Positions 9,654-21,803 of a stretch of 63,747 bases of DNA are shown here, in pieces. Under the pieces are notes generated by a model. The model was given only the letters and a program-made list of their open reading frames with translations, was not told where the DNA came from and searched no databases. Source of the stretch: Rhizaria sp. SCN 62-66 (Eukaryota > Rhizaria, unplaced); contig MEDY01000142.1 in assembly GCA_001724265.1 (NCBI GenBank), forward strand, positions 1 to 63,747, read 5' to 3'. A program made the position numbers and the translations under genes. Each line of letters begins with the position of its first letter. Positions within the stretch are counted from its first letter, which is position 1.

Positions 9654-11418
9654 ATGCTGACTCAGGAGAAGTAAGGAGTGACCTCAACTGCAGGAGAAGA
9701 AAGCAAAAGCAGTGTGCTCACAACAACATGCAAGCAGCAAGTGGTGAGCTTTTTGGAAGAAGTCAGTTCCCCGTTCTCTCAAGTCAGCACGTTATGACAT
9801 GTACATGACATGCGTTCATCAATCAACAATGTAACAACGACCTGAGTGACATAGATCACAGCATGACACACCAAAGGTGGGGCATGCCAGTATGCAGGAA
9901 TATCTCTCACCGAAAAGATTGTTTCAGAAAATATTAAATTAGAAACATGTTTAAAATTGGTGTTTTTACATTAAACAGTAAACAGTTTCGACATCAGCGG
10001 TAAAATGGAGCCGGTTAAAGGAAAGATACATTCGTGCAAAAACGGAGGCCCGTTCGGCCTTGCTCGACCCTGCCCCCCGGTCCTCGCCCGTCGCCCTGCC
10101 ACGGGCATTTATCGATACCATGGGTAGTAGTAAAAAAGGTTTCGTGGTTGAGCCCACAGCTCTGAGCGCGCTGGCGATGTCGTTGAGCTCATCGCAGCCC
10201 CTGGGCCCAGCCAGTCAGTGCTCTCAGTCTAATAGAGTGGCAAGGGACGGGAGAGGCAGTGTGGCCGCAAGACAGAGGCAGTGGGCGCGCGAGGATATCC
10301 TCGCGACACTCATCCATGCCGTCCTGCGGTGGTGGCGGCGTTTCTGCGCGCCGGCGGGCCTGGATCGTTAGGGTGGACGGCGTCAAAGTCTCGGTTTCGG
10401 TCGTTGTTGTAGGATGTTTCATGATGCATATATGTACTGAAATGATTTCAGTTCGAGAAATAAGCAGATTTTCCGATGTGAATTAAGGTATTATACAACA
10501 TATCCTGCAATAAGCATGATAAATAAAGATCTTGTGAAGATATCCTTCGTAACATGACCTCGCACTGAGGTGTCCTGGTGGCAGCCAAATGGCAGACTGT
10601 CTGAAGTAGACGAGTAGAACTTGCAAATACGAGTATAAAGCGTACATGCAAGTAAGCTGCATAGAGTTGACATTGCCAATGTGTGTATATTTTTCTATAT
10701 CTGCTTCTTAAGACCGGTTATCAGCTCGAAATGCACTTAGAGAAAGCCGACGACGTGCCATGGATCCATAGCCACACAAATTCAAGGATAACTTTGCGCA
10801 ATCAAGCTCCGGCGAGATATAATTCCAATACCCAAGAGTTGATATCCATTTACATGCCGTAAATGAGTGAACTCTCTACTGACGGTTGTTTTGCAAAGAT
10901 ACACTGGCTAACACGACGGACTTCTCGACTCGGTCTTTGGACCCTTTTGCGAATATGCATGCATTTCATACACATAGAGCAAGTGTTTGAAAGTATATTG
11001 TTGTGTTTATATACTAATCAAACGTTTTTATATAAAAGTGTTAGTAAAATCCCTGGGTGAAAATATTTTGGAGAGCAAACATCGAAATTGCCATAAAATG
11101 CAATTTCGAGTCAGAGTGATCGCCCGTTGCGCCGAGTTTGTTGAAGTATTCTTCGCACTGATATAGAAAATAGACGAAGATATACACGTCTGTAATTGTT
11201 TATTCTACCACGTGTACAAATTGAAATCAGTCCGCCTGGCCATCTTGCCATGCATATCATCGCAAGCGTGGTTTCCACCACGAATTACTTTTCGCACTGT
11301 CGGCGTCCCCGGGCTTGTTTCGCTCCCGAGAGGAGCTTGTTATCCGAGATCACTCCTCAAAGAAGAGCGACATCACGCTCTTGCACACACAGCAACTGCA
11401 GCGCCTGACGGCGCCCGC
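9654..11418. other. Long intergenic region with a GC-rich island
   Basis: About 1.8 kb, mostly AT-rich. An island at about 10040-10400 is GC-rich and stands out sharply from its flanks. It contains a perfect 18-base palindrome and short frames on both strands, none convincing as a gene. It could be a non-coding RNA or a regulatory element. Confidence 0.4.
10288..10305. repeat. Perfect 18-base palindrome
   Basis: CGCGAGGAT followed directly by ATCCTCGCG, with no loop. It lies in the GC-rich island. As DNA it could bind a dimeric factor; as RNA it would need an internal loop. Confidence 0.7.
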
Positions 11419-11808
11419 TCACTGGCCCTGGCCGAGGTGCTGGCGCGAGCCGTGCTGGCTGCCGCTGCCGCCTAGCGAGGCCGCCGAGTTGGAGGCCGAG
11501 AGGCTCGCCGGCGGGCCCTGTCGCGGCACCGGCTGGCCCTGGCCCTGCTGCTGGCCGTCGTAGCCGCGGTGCGAGGGTGGGGGCGAGGTGGGCTCAGAGA
11601 GCTCGCCCTGCGCGCGCAGCGGCACCAGCAGCGACGACGCGCCGGCCCCGCGCAGCGTCCCGCTCCCGCCGGAGACGCCGCCGCTGTTGCGGCTGTGGGA
11701 GCGGCTGCTGCCGCCACCGCTGGTGTTGCCGTAGCGCTGAGGCGACCCCTGCTGCTGCTGGTGGTATTGCAATTGCTGCTGCTGCTGCTGCTGCTGCTGT
11801 TGCTGTTG

Positions 11809-11839
<31 letters not shown>

Positions 11840-12414
11840 TTGCGGCGGCGCTGCTTCTCGACCGAGAGGCTGTCGTCGACGGGCTCGAAGCGCGACAGCG
11901 AGGCGAGCAGGCGGTCGTGTTCGCGCGAGTGCGAGGACCACTCCTGCGTGCGCAGCCGGGGCCGCTGCTCGATGATGCGCTTCGCGAACTGCACGTTGCT
12001 CGCCAAAATGCGGTCGCGCTCGTCGCGCCGCCGCTGGTAGTTGAGCGTGGTGTGGTGCGCGGGCGCTTGGTGCTGCGAGGCTGCGTAGGCGGGCGCGCAG
12101 CCCGTGAGCGGGGACTCGGCGGCTGGCCGCAGCACCGTGCGCGCCATCTTGCCCACCAGGATCTCGTTGTCGCGGCGGATCTTGTCCTGCCGCGCAGCCT
12201 CCACGCGGTTCACCGAGCGGTTGCGGCGGTGCAGCTCGTGCACCGAGGCGTAGGTGTCGTTCCACGAGTCGAGCTTGGGCTGCGCCGAGACGACCGACTC
12301 GTGGTGCCGCGACATGCGCTGGCGGTCATCTTCGCGCCGCAGGATCGGGTTCGCCGTCACCGTGCTGTAGCCGCCGGCGGTGCGCTTGTACATCGCGGCG
12401 GGCGGAGAAAACAA
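11419..12414 (-). CDS. CFAP97/Hemingway-like protein with poly-Gln
   Basis: 331 residues from the ATG at 12414 (a second ATG is at codon 8), ending in TGA. The basic N-terminal half carries two copies of a pattern typical of the KIAA1430/CFAP97 (Hemingway) family: R-x-x-K-I-x-R-x-N-E-x-L at about residues 75-90, and L-N-Y-Q-R-R-R-D-E-R-D-R-I-L-A-S-N followed by A-K-R-I at about 125-147. Family members are associated with cilia and flagella. The remainder is a run of about 27 Gln and a Ser/Gly/Gln-rich tail with no domain. Family assignment is by motif only. Confidence 0.6.
11767..11841 (-). repeat. CAG/CAA repeat encoding poly-Gln
   Basis: Trinucleotide run inside the CFAP97-like gene (seen as CTG/TTG on the plus strand). 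It encodes about 25 Gln. Confidence 0.8.
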
Positions 12415-13521
12415 CGCGGCGAGGGCCGGACAAGCAGAGAGTGGGGCGGGTCTTGTGGAGACGAAGAGAGAGCGAGAGAGCGCCGTGTTTGGGCGAGGCT
12501 GGGGCTCTGGCAGGAAATGGAAGAAATGGAAGCAAGGGAGAGAGTGAAAGAGCGGTTCGTAAGGTTAGTAACGTCGGAATGCTGACACGAAAGAAGTTAA
12601 TGATACAATAGCACATTATATCAAAAGAAGCTACAAGAACAGCCAACAAAGTCAGAGATTTGCGATAGAATCGAGAGAGATGTGGATGCATCGAGAAGCT
12701 TCAAAAGACAAGGCAAGGGGGATGTTCTCTGGAAGCATAGAGCTACAAGAAGCACAGTTTTCCAAAAGTTAAAGAGGCCAGCAGATATATGATTATACCG
12801 AAGCTCTAAAATAATCATCACACACATAGATGTGTTCATGGCCGTGCAGAAAACAGCGATGTTGTGGGTGTCATCACCTTCACCATCCGTTACCAGAGCG
12901 GTTGTACTTTGCCAGAATTGTCGTACATAAAGCGCACTTCAAAGAATGTCAAAGAAAGAGTGTTACAAAAACAACAGGAAGTTTTCCGAAAACACAAATG
13001 CAGAGCCATTGACGGTCACGCACTGGCTGTACAACATCCTTTCTGAGCGTTTGCCCTAATCATACTCACCCGGTTCGCGAAAACTGCACTTTGGCTTTCA
13101 CAATGATGAGCACGCTGTTCCCAGGTGATGTTTTTATGTTACACAAGTAATGTCTTGCTGTATTTCAATATGTGAGCGCTATAAATAGTATTATATTGCA
13201 TGTCACATATGTTATTTCTACGTATAACAGTGGATACCATCTTGGCGAGACACAGAAGCACCACTTTGAGTGAGATGCAGAGATCCTGAGCCACGAGGTG
13301 GTATTTCATCTATTGTCTCATGTACATCGAGCTCCTCGACAACAAAATTTCATCATCGTTTAATTTCATTAATGCACTATGTTGTGTTGCACCACAGGTC
13401 TTCGACTAAGCTAACAGTTCCTCTGTGTCGAACTTGAACCTCCACTGCGTACGTTAACCACCAACTTTCCCTCGACCCCGCGCGCGCCCGCCGCCCCGCC
13501 CGCCCCCGCACAGCCCCTCAT
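12415..13521. other. Divergent promoter region, CFAP97-like / NELF-A
   Basis: AT-rich region of about 1.1 kb between two starts that point away from each other. No gene can be supported. The last 100 bases before 13522 are C-rich. Confidence 0.5.
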
Positions 13522-16500
13522 ATGTCTGCGCCCGGGCCGCAGCCGCGGCCGACGGCGCTGTCGGTCAAGGCGCACGCGGACGCCCGCGCGCGTCTGCGGC
13601 ACCTGACGGAGCCGTGGCCGGGCAGCAAGCTCGCGGGCGACCTGGACTAGGCGCTGCTGGCCCACGCCGCCGCCTCGGCGGATCTGCTGCCCGACGCCAC
13701 GCGCGCCAAACTCCTGCTCACGCTGCCTTACCTTGCGCGCGCGCTGCGCAACCTGCTGCGCGGCCCTATCGAGACGCTGCTGCGCCGCTGCGCCGCCGTC
13801 GACACTGCGGCGGCGACAACGCCAGCGGCGGCAGCGACGCCTGCGGCCGCCGCCACACACACAGATGCGGCGGCGACGGGCGCTGCCTCTGCTTCTGCGA
13901 CTGCTGCGGACGGGCTGTCGTTTACAACGCTGTTCGCGTCCGCGCTGGCTTCGTTTCCGGAGACCGGTGCGCTCGCAGCCCCCGCCTCCGCTCCTGCCTC
14001 TGCCCCTGCGTCTGCGTCTGCGGCTGCTGACGCAGACGGCGACACGACTGCGAGCGCGAGTGCTGCCGCTGCTGCTGCTGCGGCGGCGGCGCTGACGGAC
14101 GACCTGTTTGCCTCGCTGCTTGCCGCCGCGACCGGCGATGCCCCCCTTAGCGCAGACGCGGCCGCAGACGCCGCAGACGCCGCCGAGGCCTCGACCTCTG
14201 GCTCTGCCTCTGGCTCTGGTTTCAAGCGATCGCTGCTGCTGCTGCCGTCGGTGGCGGGCCCGCAGCAGCGGCTCGCGCTCTCGACCGCCCAGCGCAGCGC
14301 GCTTTATATCAACAACAACAGTAGTAGCAGCAACAGCAGCGCCACTGCAAGCAGCAGTGCACGTGTTGCGAGCAAGCAGGAGCTCGGCGTCGCCGCCGCG
14401 CCAGTGTCTGCCGCCACCGCTGCTGCTGGATCTAGTGCCACGCCCTCCGCGCCCCCCGCGCCCGCGGCAGCGCCCGCGCCGCCCCGCCAGGCGTTCCTTG
14501 TGTCGTCGGCGCCGCGGCTGGCCCCGCTGCCACCCGGCGCGGCCGCCGCGGCTGCCGCGCCCGCGCCGTCGCTGGCGGCGGCCTTCCAGCCCGCGCGGCA
14601 GACCGCGCTGCTGTCGGCGCACGAGAGCGCGGCGGCTGGGCTCGCGTCGGCCGCGCAGCTCCGCGCCGCCGCGGCCGCGCAGCGCCGGCGCGCGCGCGAG
14701 ACGGAGCGGCTCATCGCGCGGCAGCAGAAGGAGCAGCAGCGCGCCGCGCGCAAGGCCGTCAAGCGGGCCGCCGAGGAGGACAGGGCGCGTAAGCGGGCCG
14801 CCGCTGCCGGCGACGATGATGACGCCGGCGACAGCGACGACCAGTGGGGCACCGACGACGACGACAGCGACGACGACGACACCGACAGCAGCGGCAGCAG
14901 CAGCAGTAGTGGTAGCAGCAGCAGCAGCAGCAGCGACAGCGACAGCGACGACGACAGCGGCAAGAGCAGCTCCAGCTCGAGCTCCAGCAGCGGCGGCAAG
15001 CGCGGCGGTGCTGCTCGCAAGCCGCGGCGGACGAAGGAGCAGCGCGCCGCCGCCGCCGCCGCTAAGGCTGCCGCCAAGGCTGCGGCGCGGGAGGCCAAGG
15101 CGGCCGCGCGCGCCGCCGCCGCCGCGACCAAGGCGGCCGCGCGCGAGGCTGCGGCGGCGGCGCGCGCCGCGGCCAGGGTCGGGCGCGTGACTGTGGCCGC
15201 GGACAAGGCCGCCGCGAAGGAGGCCGCGGCGGCGGCGCGCGCGGAGGCCGCCGCGGCCAAGGCCACCAAGGCCCGGGAGCGGGACGCGGCGCGCGCGGCC
15301 AAGGCGCTGGCCAGGGAGAACGCTGCGCGCGCGAAGCAGGGACTGCCCCCGCTGGCCGCGCTGCCCCCCGTCGTGGTCGACGCCGACGCCGCCGCCGACA
15401 CCGCCGCTGCTGCCGCGACCGCTGCGTCTGCGACCACTGGGCAGGTGAAGCGTCCCGCCGAGGCTGGCGATGCCCCTGCCGCTGCCACTGTCGCTGCGAC
15501 CGCGGAGGACGGTCAGGAGGAGGGCCAGCAAGCGAAGCGCCCCCGCCCCGCCGCCGCCGCCGCCAGAGTCAAGCAGGAACCCGGCACCGCCGCTGCTGAC
15601 GCGGCCGCTGGCACTGCTGGCGACGTGAAGGAGCAGGACGTGCAGCTGCCCGCGCTCGCGCCCTTCGCCGCGGCCGCACCGCTGCCTTCTGGCGCTGCTG
15701 GCGCTGGCGCTGACGCGGGCTCGACCGCAGCGCCGGCGGCCGCGGGCGGGCCGTCGTCGGCCGTGCTCGCCGCGCTGGCGGCCAAGCGCGCCGCCGTCGC
15801 CGCGGCCCGCGAGCGCAAGCAGGCCGAGGCAGACGCCGCGGCCGCCGCTGCTGCCGGCAGCCTTGATGTCGGCGCCATTGCAGTCAAGGTCGAGGCGCAG
15901 CTCGAGGCCCTGCCCGCGGCCACCGTGGGCGCGGCCGCGGCGCCCGTTGCGATGACGGATGACAGCAGCAGCAACGGGGATGCTGGCGCGAAGGCTGGTT
16001 CGACTGACACATATGCGTACACTTACCAGCCTGCTTATAACAGCAACAGCAGTAGCAGCAGCAGCGGCTATGGCGGCTACGGCGGCGCGTACGCGCCCGT
16101 GCGCGCTATCTGCGACAGCGACAGCGACAGCGACGGCGACGACGCCGCCGCTGGCGCCACCCGGGCCGCTGCCGCGCCGCCGCAGGCGAGCGTCCGGGAC
16201 CGCCCCACGCCTGCCGTCGCCGCCGCAGTGCCGGCGGCTGTTGCTGCGGCCCCGGCGGCTGTCGCTGCGACACCGGCGGGTCTGAGCCCCCCCGCAGACT
16301 CCGCTGCCTCTGTCACCTCGACAGGCACAGACACGGACGGCGCTGGTGCTGCTGCTGCTAGCGCGGACGCTGCGGGGACTGGCGAGCTGGCGGCGCTGCT
16401 GCCGCCGCCGCTGCTGGCGTCGCCGTCGTTCGCGCAGGGCCAGGCGGCGCTGGCGCAGGTGGCTGCCGCGACGGGCCGCAACGCGCTGACGCCAGAGAGC

Positions 16501-16800
16501 GAGGCGCTCGCCGCGGCCGCGCTGGCCGGCACGCTCGACGTCGCCGTCGCCGCCGGGCTCGCGCGCGCGGGGCGCCTGCCCGCGGGCGTCAGCGCCGTGG
16601 CCGGCAGTGACAGCGCCTTCGAGGTGGTGCTCAACCAGGCCTTCGTGGTCCGCGCGGAGGACGGGGCCGTGTTCGTCGAGAGCAAGTGCGTCGTCGTCGA
16701 CCTGGGGTCCGGCCAGTGGAAGACTGTGGCCCGCCGCAAGCGGACCAAGGACCCCGCCACTGTGGCAGCCGCGCTCGCGCAGCAGGGCGCGCCGCAGTGA
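13522..16800 (+). CDS. NELFA: NELF-A-like subunit of negative elongation factor, with in-frame TAG
   Basis: Single exon of 1093 codons from the ATG at 13522 to TGA; codon 43 (13648-13650) is TAG. Residues about 10-85 resemble the HDAg-like domain of NELF-A, with a W-P-x-S-K-L-A start, a helical stretch across the TAG and an A-K-L-L-L-T-L-P-Y-L-A-R helix. The last 100 residues match the conserved NELF-A C-terminus: a helix, then a strand ending G-S-G-Q-W-K-T-V-A-R-R-K-R. Between them lie about 850 residues of Ala, Ser, acidic and Lys-rich low complexity. NELF binds RNA polymerase II with DSIF and holds it in promoter-proximal pause. Under the standard code, translation would stop at residue 42 and the next ATG (14251) would lose the HDAg domain. 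A 1141-codon antisense frame over this gene is a composition artefact. Confidence 0.7.
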
Positions 16801-17191
16801 GCAAGTGCAATGGACACGTGCAGTGACCAAGTACATTGAGCAACCTCAGTGAGCAAGTGCGCTGTGTGCGATGTGTTATTCTGAATGTCTTATGAATACC
16901 GATCTAATCACCAGTGCAATACCATATATTTAAGAGGAAATACACATAGAATTTTAAGTATACTTTATTTTTGTCTCAGTGGACAGTTATATTCTTCGTA
17001 TTACGGTTATTGGAAACGTGCATTTACAAAACACACGACGTAATTGGAAAGGATATAACGCCCCAACTAACAAATCATTTTCAAAAACAACGATACAAAT
17101 AGAGATTTCATGTAACATACACAACAAACAAGCGTTCAAAAAAACCAATCAAAGACAGAAGAATAGCACTCTGTGGGGCTCACTGTGGAGC
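16801..17191. other. Convergent 3' spacer, NELF-A / MCM6
   Basis: AT-rich, about 390 bases between two facing gene ends. Nothing supported within it. Confidence 0.5.
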
Positions 17192-17596
17192 TCACTCGGC
17201 TGCGCCGGCGGAGGGGATGAGCTCTCCGTTATCGAGCTGCGTGAGCGTGCGGTCGGCGCGGATCATGTGCTTGATGACGAGGTGCACGCGCGTGTTCATG
17301 TCGCTCACCTCGGCGGGGCTCAGCTCGTCCACGGCGGCCAACTGCTCCGCGATCGCGGCCTTGACCGTCTCGGCCGTAGCCGTCACGCCATTGTTGCACC
17401 CGATGCGCACGTGCGCCAGAATGAGCCCCGAGAGGCGGAAGTAGACGTCGTGTGTGATGTGCATCGTCTTCTTGGCCTTGTTCTTGCCCCTGCGCGCGGA
17501 CTCGCCGCTGTCGAGCGTCGCGTCGCGGACACGCTCGCCCAGCGCCGCGTCGAGCCCGGCCGCCGCAGCGGCCTCGGCCGGGGTCGGGCCCGTCGA

Positions 17597-17638
<42 letters not shown>

Positions 17639-20026
17639 GGGCGCGGACGACGCCGTGCGCGCGCGCTTGCCGGGGCCGCGGCGCGAGCCGGCATCCTCCA
17701 CTTCCTCGTTGTCGTCGTCGTCGTCGTCGCCGTCGGCCACGGTGGCGCGGCCGCTCGCGCTCTTGGACTCATCGTCGTCGGGCCGTGCGCGGCGGCCGCG
17801 GGACGACCTCGCGGGTGCAGCAGCAGCGGCAGCAGCGGACGTGGAGGGCGTCTTGTCGTCGTCGTTGTCATCGTCGTCGTCGTCGTTGCCGCCAGCACCG
17901 CCCGCGCCGCCGTCGTCGTCGCCGCCGTCGTCGCCGCCGTGGTTCTCGCCGTCCTCATCGAGGTACATGTCGTCGTGCGTCACGCGCACGAAGGAGCCCT
18001 CCATGAGCGCGGCGGCGTCGGCGACGTCCTGCGCCGTGACATCCTCGCGCAGGTTCGCGCGCGCCAGCGCCTCCGAGAGCCGGATCATCGACTCGAGCTG
18101 GCGCGCCGTGACGCGGTAGTTGGACTTAGCGGCGGCGTGCGCGTCCTCGGCGCGGATGCCCTCGTACTTGTCCACGAGCGCGTCGATGGCGGGCTGCGAC
18201 AGCACGGGATGCAGCGTGTGCGCGAAGCGGATGAAGGTGCGCAGCATCGCGGGCGACAGCTCCGGCTGCGCGCGCTGGTTGTGCAGCGCCTCGGGCCCCG
18301 CCGCGGGGTTGCGCGCCAGCAGTGCGTTGTCGCGGCGCAGCGACACGATGTGGTCGGCGATGTTGCGATCCGCGGCCGCGTTGCACTCGTCGAGCACGAC
18401 GAAGAAGAGGTCGAAACGGGACATAATGGGCGGGGAGATGTCGACGTTCTGCCGCAACATCTTGCTGCGGTCGTAGCGCCCGCCGATGGGGTTAGCCGCA
18501 GCCAGCACCGAGGTGCGTGCGTTGAGCGTGGCCTGGATGCCCGCCTTGGCGATCGAGATGGTCTGCTGCTCCATGGCCTCGTGGATCGCGCTCTGGTCGA
18601 TGGGGTCCATTTTGTCGAACTCGTCGATACAGCACACACCGTTGTCTGCCAGCATCAGCGCGCCCGCCTCGATGGTGAATTCCTTCGTGTCGGGGTCGCG
18701 CGCCACCGACGCCGTGAGACCGGCGGCCGAGGCGGACTTGCCCGAGGTGTAGACAGAGCGCGGCATGAAGGACACGACGAACTTGAGGAACTGCGACTTA
18801 GACGTTGACGGGTCGCCCACGATGCACACGTTGATGTCGCCACGCAGGTTCTGCTTGTCCGCCGTGTGCTTGTGCACGCCGCCCAGCAGCATGAGCAGGA
18901 TGCCGCGCTTGATGAGCTCGTGGCCGAAGATGTTGGGCGCGATCGCCGCCGTCAGCTTGTCCACGCGCAGCGGGTCGTCGCGCAGCCGCATCAGCAGCTG
19001 CCGGTCTTCGAGCGTGAACTCCTCCGTCGCCGTGTCGATGCCCGCGGCCGCCTCAAAGCTCGTCGCGCTCGCGTTCTTCTTCAGCGCCTGCACGTTCGAC
19101 GCTAGGAACGCCAGTTTGTACACGAGCTCGCGGGAACCGAACTCGCGGAGACCCGTGACGCCGGCGCCGTCCTCCGCGCGCCCGCCGCTGCGCGCGCTCG
19201 CCTCGCGGATGTTGGCCACGAGCGGCGACGCCGAGGTGGGAATGGCAATGAGCGTGCCGACAACGACGCACGAGTCGCCGGGCTTGACGCGCTCGACCAG
19301 CTCCTGGCGCAGGATGACGGGGATCGAGCGCGGCATCGAGCCGGCGGGGATGTCGCTCGTGTGCTCCTGCAGCGTCAGCTGCTGCCAGTCGATGAACTCC
19401 GAGGCCGCCACGTCCAGGTCGAAAAACTTGCGGTTGTTGCACTGCGGCGACGCGCAGAGCACGGGGTCCGTGTACTTAAACTGCTGGGCGACGTTGCGCA
19501 CCACGGTCCCGCAGTCGCGGCACTTGAACGAGCCCAAGATGAGCTCGGGGCGCGTCGGCGTCGTGCGCGTGATCGTGCCCGTAAGCGCGACGAGCCGGCC
19601 CAGCGCAGTGGAGCTGAGCGCGCGGATGGTGACGGAGGAGCGCGCGTTGTAGAGCGAAACGGAGTAAGAGCGCGCGCGGCCTTCGATGAAGGCGTGGTCC
19701 ACGTGCAGCTCCTGCATCAGCTGCTGCACGGCGCGCGCCACAAAGGGCTCCAGGCGGTAGTAGCTGCTCGAGATGTAGTCCGCGAGCGACTGGTCGAAAG
19801 CGGCGACGTGGAGGAAGTCGACGTACATGGTCGCGATGTCGCGGTTGGCCATGCGCGCGGCCTGCTCGACGTAGAGCGGGCGCTGCGCGGACGACGCAGA
19901 GCCCGCGCCGTCGCTCATCGCGTGGCCAGGCGCAACGGCAAAGTTTTGCAGGAACGAGAGAAAGAACTCCTGGACGGTCTCGCCAAGCTCATCCTTGAGC
20001 ACGATCGAGCCTTCCACGTTAGCCAT
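17192..20026 (-). CDS. MCM6: MCM6, subunit of the MCM2-7 replicative helicase
   Basis: Single exon, 944 residues, ending in TGA. The N-terminal MCM domain has a C4 zinc finger (C-R-D-C, then C-A-S-P-Q-C). MCM6 identity comes from Q-Q-F-K-Y-T, the S-I-P-V-I-L-R block and G-V-T-G-L-R-E-F-G-S-R-E-L. The AAA+ core shows Walker A G-D-P-S-T-S-K-S-Q, Walker B C-C-I-D-E-F-D-K-M, the A-A-N-P-I-G-G-R-Y sensor segment and the S-R-F-D-L arginine finger. A winged-helix tail ends the protein. Between the core and the tail sits a lineage-specific linker of about 150 residues with Asp and Ala runs, making it longer than the usual 820 or so. It unwinds DNA at origins and forks in the nucleus. Confidence 0.95.
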
Positions 20027-20838
20027 TGTGGGACGAGAAAGTTGCGACTGACGCGACAGAGGCTAGGGCGACGAAGGGTGTGCTGCGGAAGGAAGGAGCT
20101 CCAACAAGGTACGAGCGGGCTGCGCAAAGGAGAGGCAGGCAAGCTGTGATGGCCGGGCGAGCTGATGAACGACAGGCGGCGGAGCAGATGTGCCGAGCGT
20201 CGAGCAAGCGGTGTGAGGGTGAAACTGAGGACAGCTCTTATCGAGATATCAAAGGGGAAGAAACGACCTTAAAGGGCAGGCACTAATATACACAGTTAAA
20301 AACAGTGCGGTAGTGCTTGGAAGGAGTGTTCGACACCCAAAAGGATCTATGGCGGAGAAGGCAGGCAGAAAAACAGCAATGGCGTTTCATGAACGGAAGA
20401 GGGCGGCGGCGAGATAAAGTGAGCTTCGTTCGAAATCAGATGTTCGTGTACAGGCAAAAAAACAAAATGTCAAGAAAATCCACATAGAGTTCTAAAGGCC
20501 ACCATTTTAACATTTAAATAGAAAGCCGTTTAATCCACGAGTTTCGCGATACCGCCGAGCCGACCAGGGAGCGCGGCTGTGGCGGTCGTCGGCACAGCGA
20601 TTTTTTAGGAACCTAGCTTGTGGCAGGACTTCGGCAGTGCGACCGACCGAAGAAACATCTGCGGGCAGGGCTCGCACGGACAAGCACGATTAGAGCTTCT
20701 GTGACCTTTCATTTGTGGTATATTTTCAGTTTTCAGAATTAATGCGAAGTTTTCTTGTAGTTTGTTTATTACGCAGCTCACTGTTTAATGTTATCCTTCG
20801 CTTTGCTTTATTCTTTCCGGCCCAGGTCACCACTCACC
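20027..20838. other. Divergent promoter region, MCM6 / RRP12
   Basis: About 810 bases between two opposed starts. The half near MCM6 is mixed in composition. A GC-rich patch at about 20535-20690 contains CGACCGACCGA (20640-20650) and could form local hairpins. It is a candidate shared regulatory region or small RNA; no gene is supported. Confidence 0.45.
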
Positions 20839-21771
20839 ATGGAGGGCGACCACTGGGGCATTGGCTCTGGTCACGACCACGAAGAGAGCCCCCTGGCTTT
20901 CGTTCGTGCTCTGTCGGCGTCCTCGGACCCGTACCTGAAGCAGGCCGCCGTGGCGTACTCGGGCATCACCGACTTCCTCGGGCTGCAGCAGGCGACGGGC
21001 CCCGCGGCGCCGACCTCGTACTTCGCTGCGATCCTCTCCTCGCTGGCGCAGAAGGGCCGCCACACGCCCGACTCGCTCGGCGGGCTTTCGTACCTGCTCG
21101 CGCGCATTGTCCCGCTGGTGCCGCCCGCGGTGCTGAACCTCAAGAGCGAGGAGTTCGCGGAGCTGTCGCTGGCGTTGCTGCGGCAGCACGCCGACATCAC
21201 GTTCCTTACCAAGCAGGTCCTCGTTGCCATCGCGCACGTGCTGCGCGTGCTCCCGGCCTCGACGCTCGTCGCCAAGACGCGCCTCCGCATGCTGCAGGGC
21301 CTGCTCGTGTTCGTCATCGACCCGCGCCCCAAGGTGCGTCGCCTGTCGCAGCGCCTCACGGCCGCCGTCTTCCGCCAGCTCTCTGAGCACGGCCCCGGGC
21401 CTGTGCGCTCGCTCGCCGCGCTCGCCGAGACCGACTCGGACGCCGCGCGCGAGGAGCACGCGCTTGCCACGGCGCTTGCCGCGCTGGGCCAGCCCGCCGT
21501 CTCGCGCGCGGGCGTGCCCAAGCCCGTGCTGGAGACTCTGGTCCGCTTCGCGCAGGCCGAGCTGGCCGCGTGCTCGCGCAAAGACTGCCAGCCCGCGCTC
21601 TACCTCTGCGGCGCGCTGCAGCTGCTGGTGCCCTACCTGCCGCTGCCCGTGTGCGCGCAGCTGCTGGCCGAGCTGCTGCGGCTGGCCGCCGAGGGCAACG
21701 TCTTCCTCACGCTCCAGACCTTCCGCGTCATGGCGCGCACGCTCTCGCACGGACTCCGCACGCAGCGCGCG

Positions 21772-21803
<32 letters not shown>

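Noticed and set aside
10060-10422. Short frames on both strands of the GC-rich island (103 and 77 codons)
   Set aside because: The plus frame has no ATG start near its beginning, the minus frame is low complexity, and they overlap each other. A non-coding role seems likelier.
13411-16836. 1141-codon open frame antisense to NELF-A
   Set aside because: It arises from extreme GC3 on the opposite strand; it is Arg/Gly/Ala-rich without domain content, while the plus strand carries conserved motifs at both ends.
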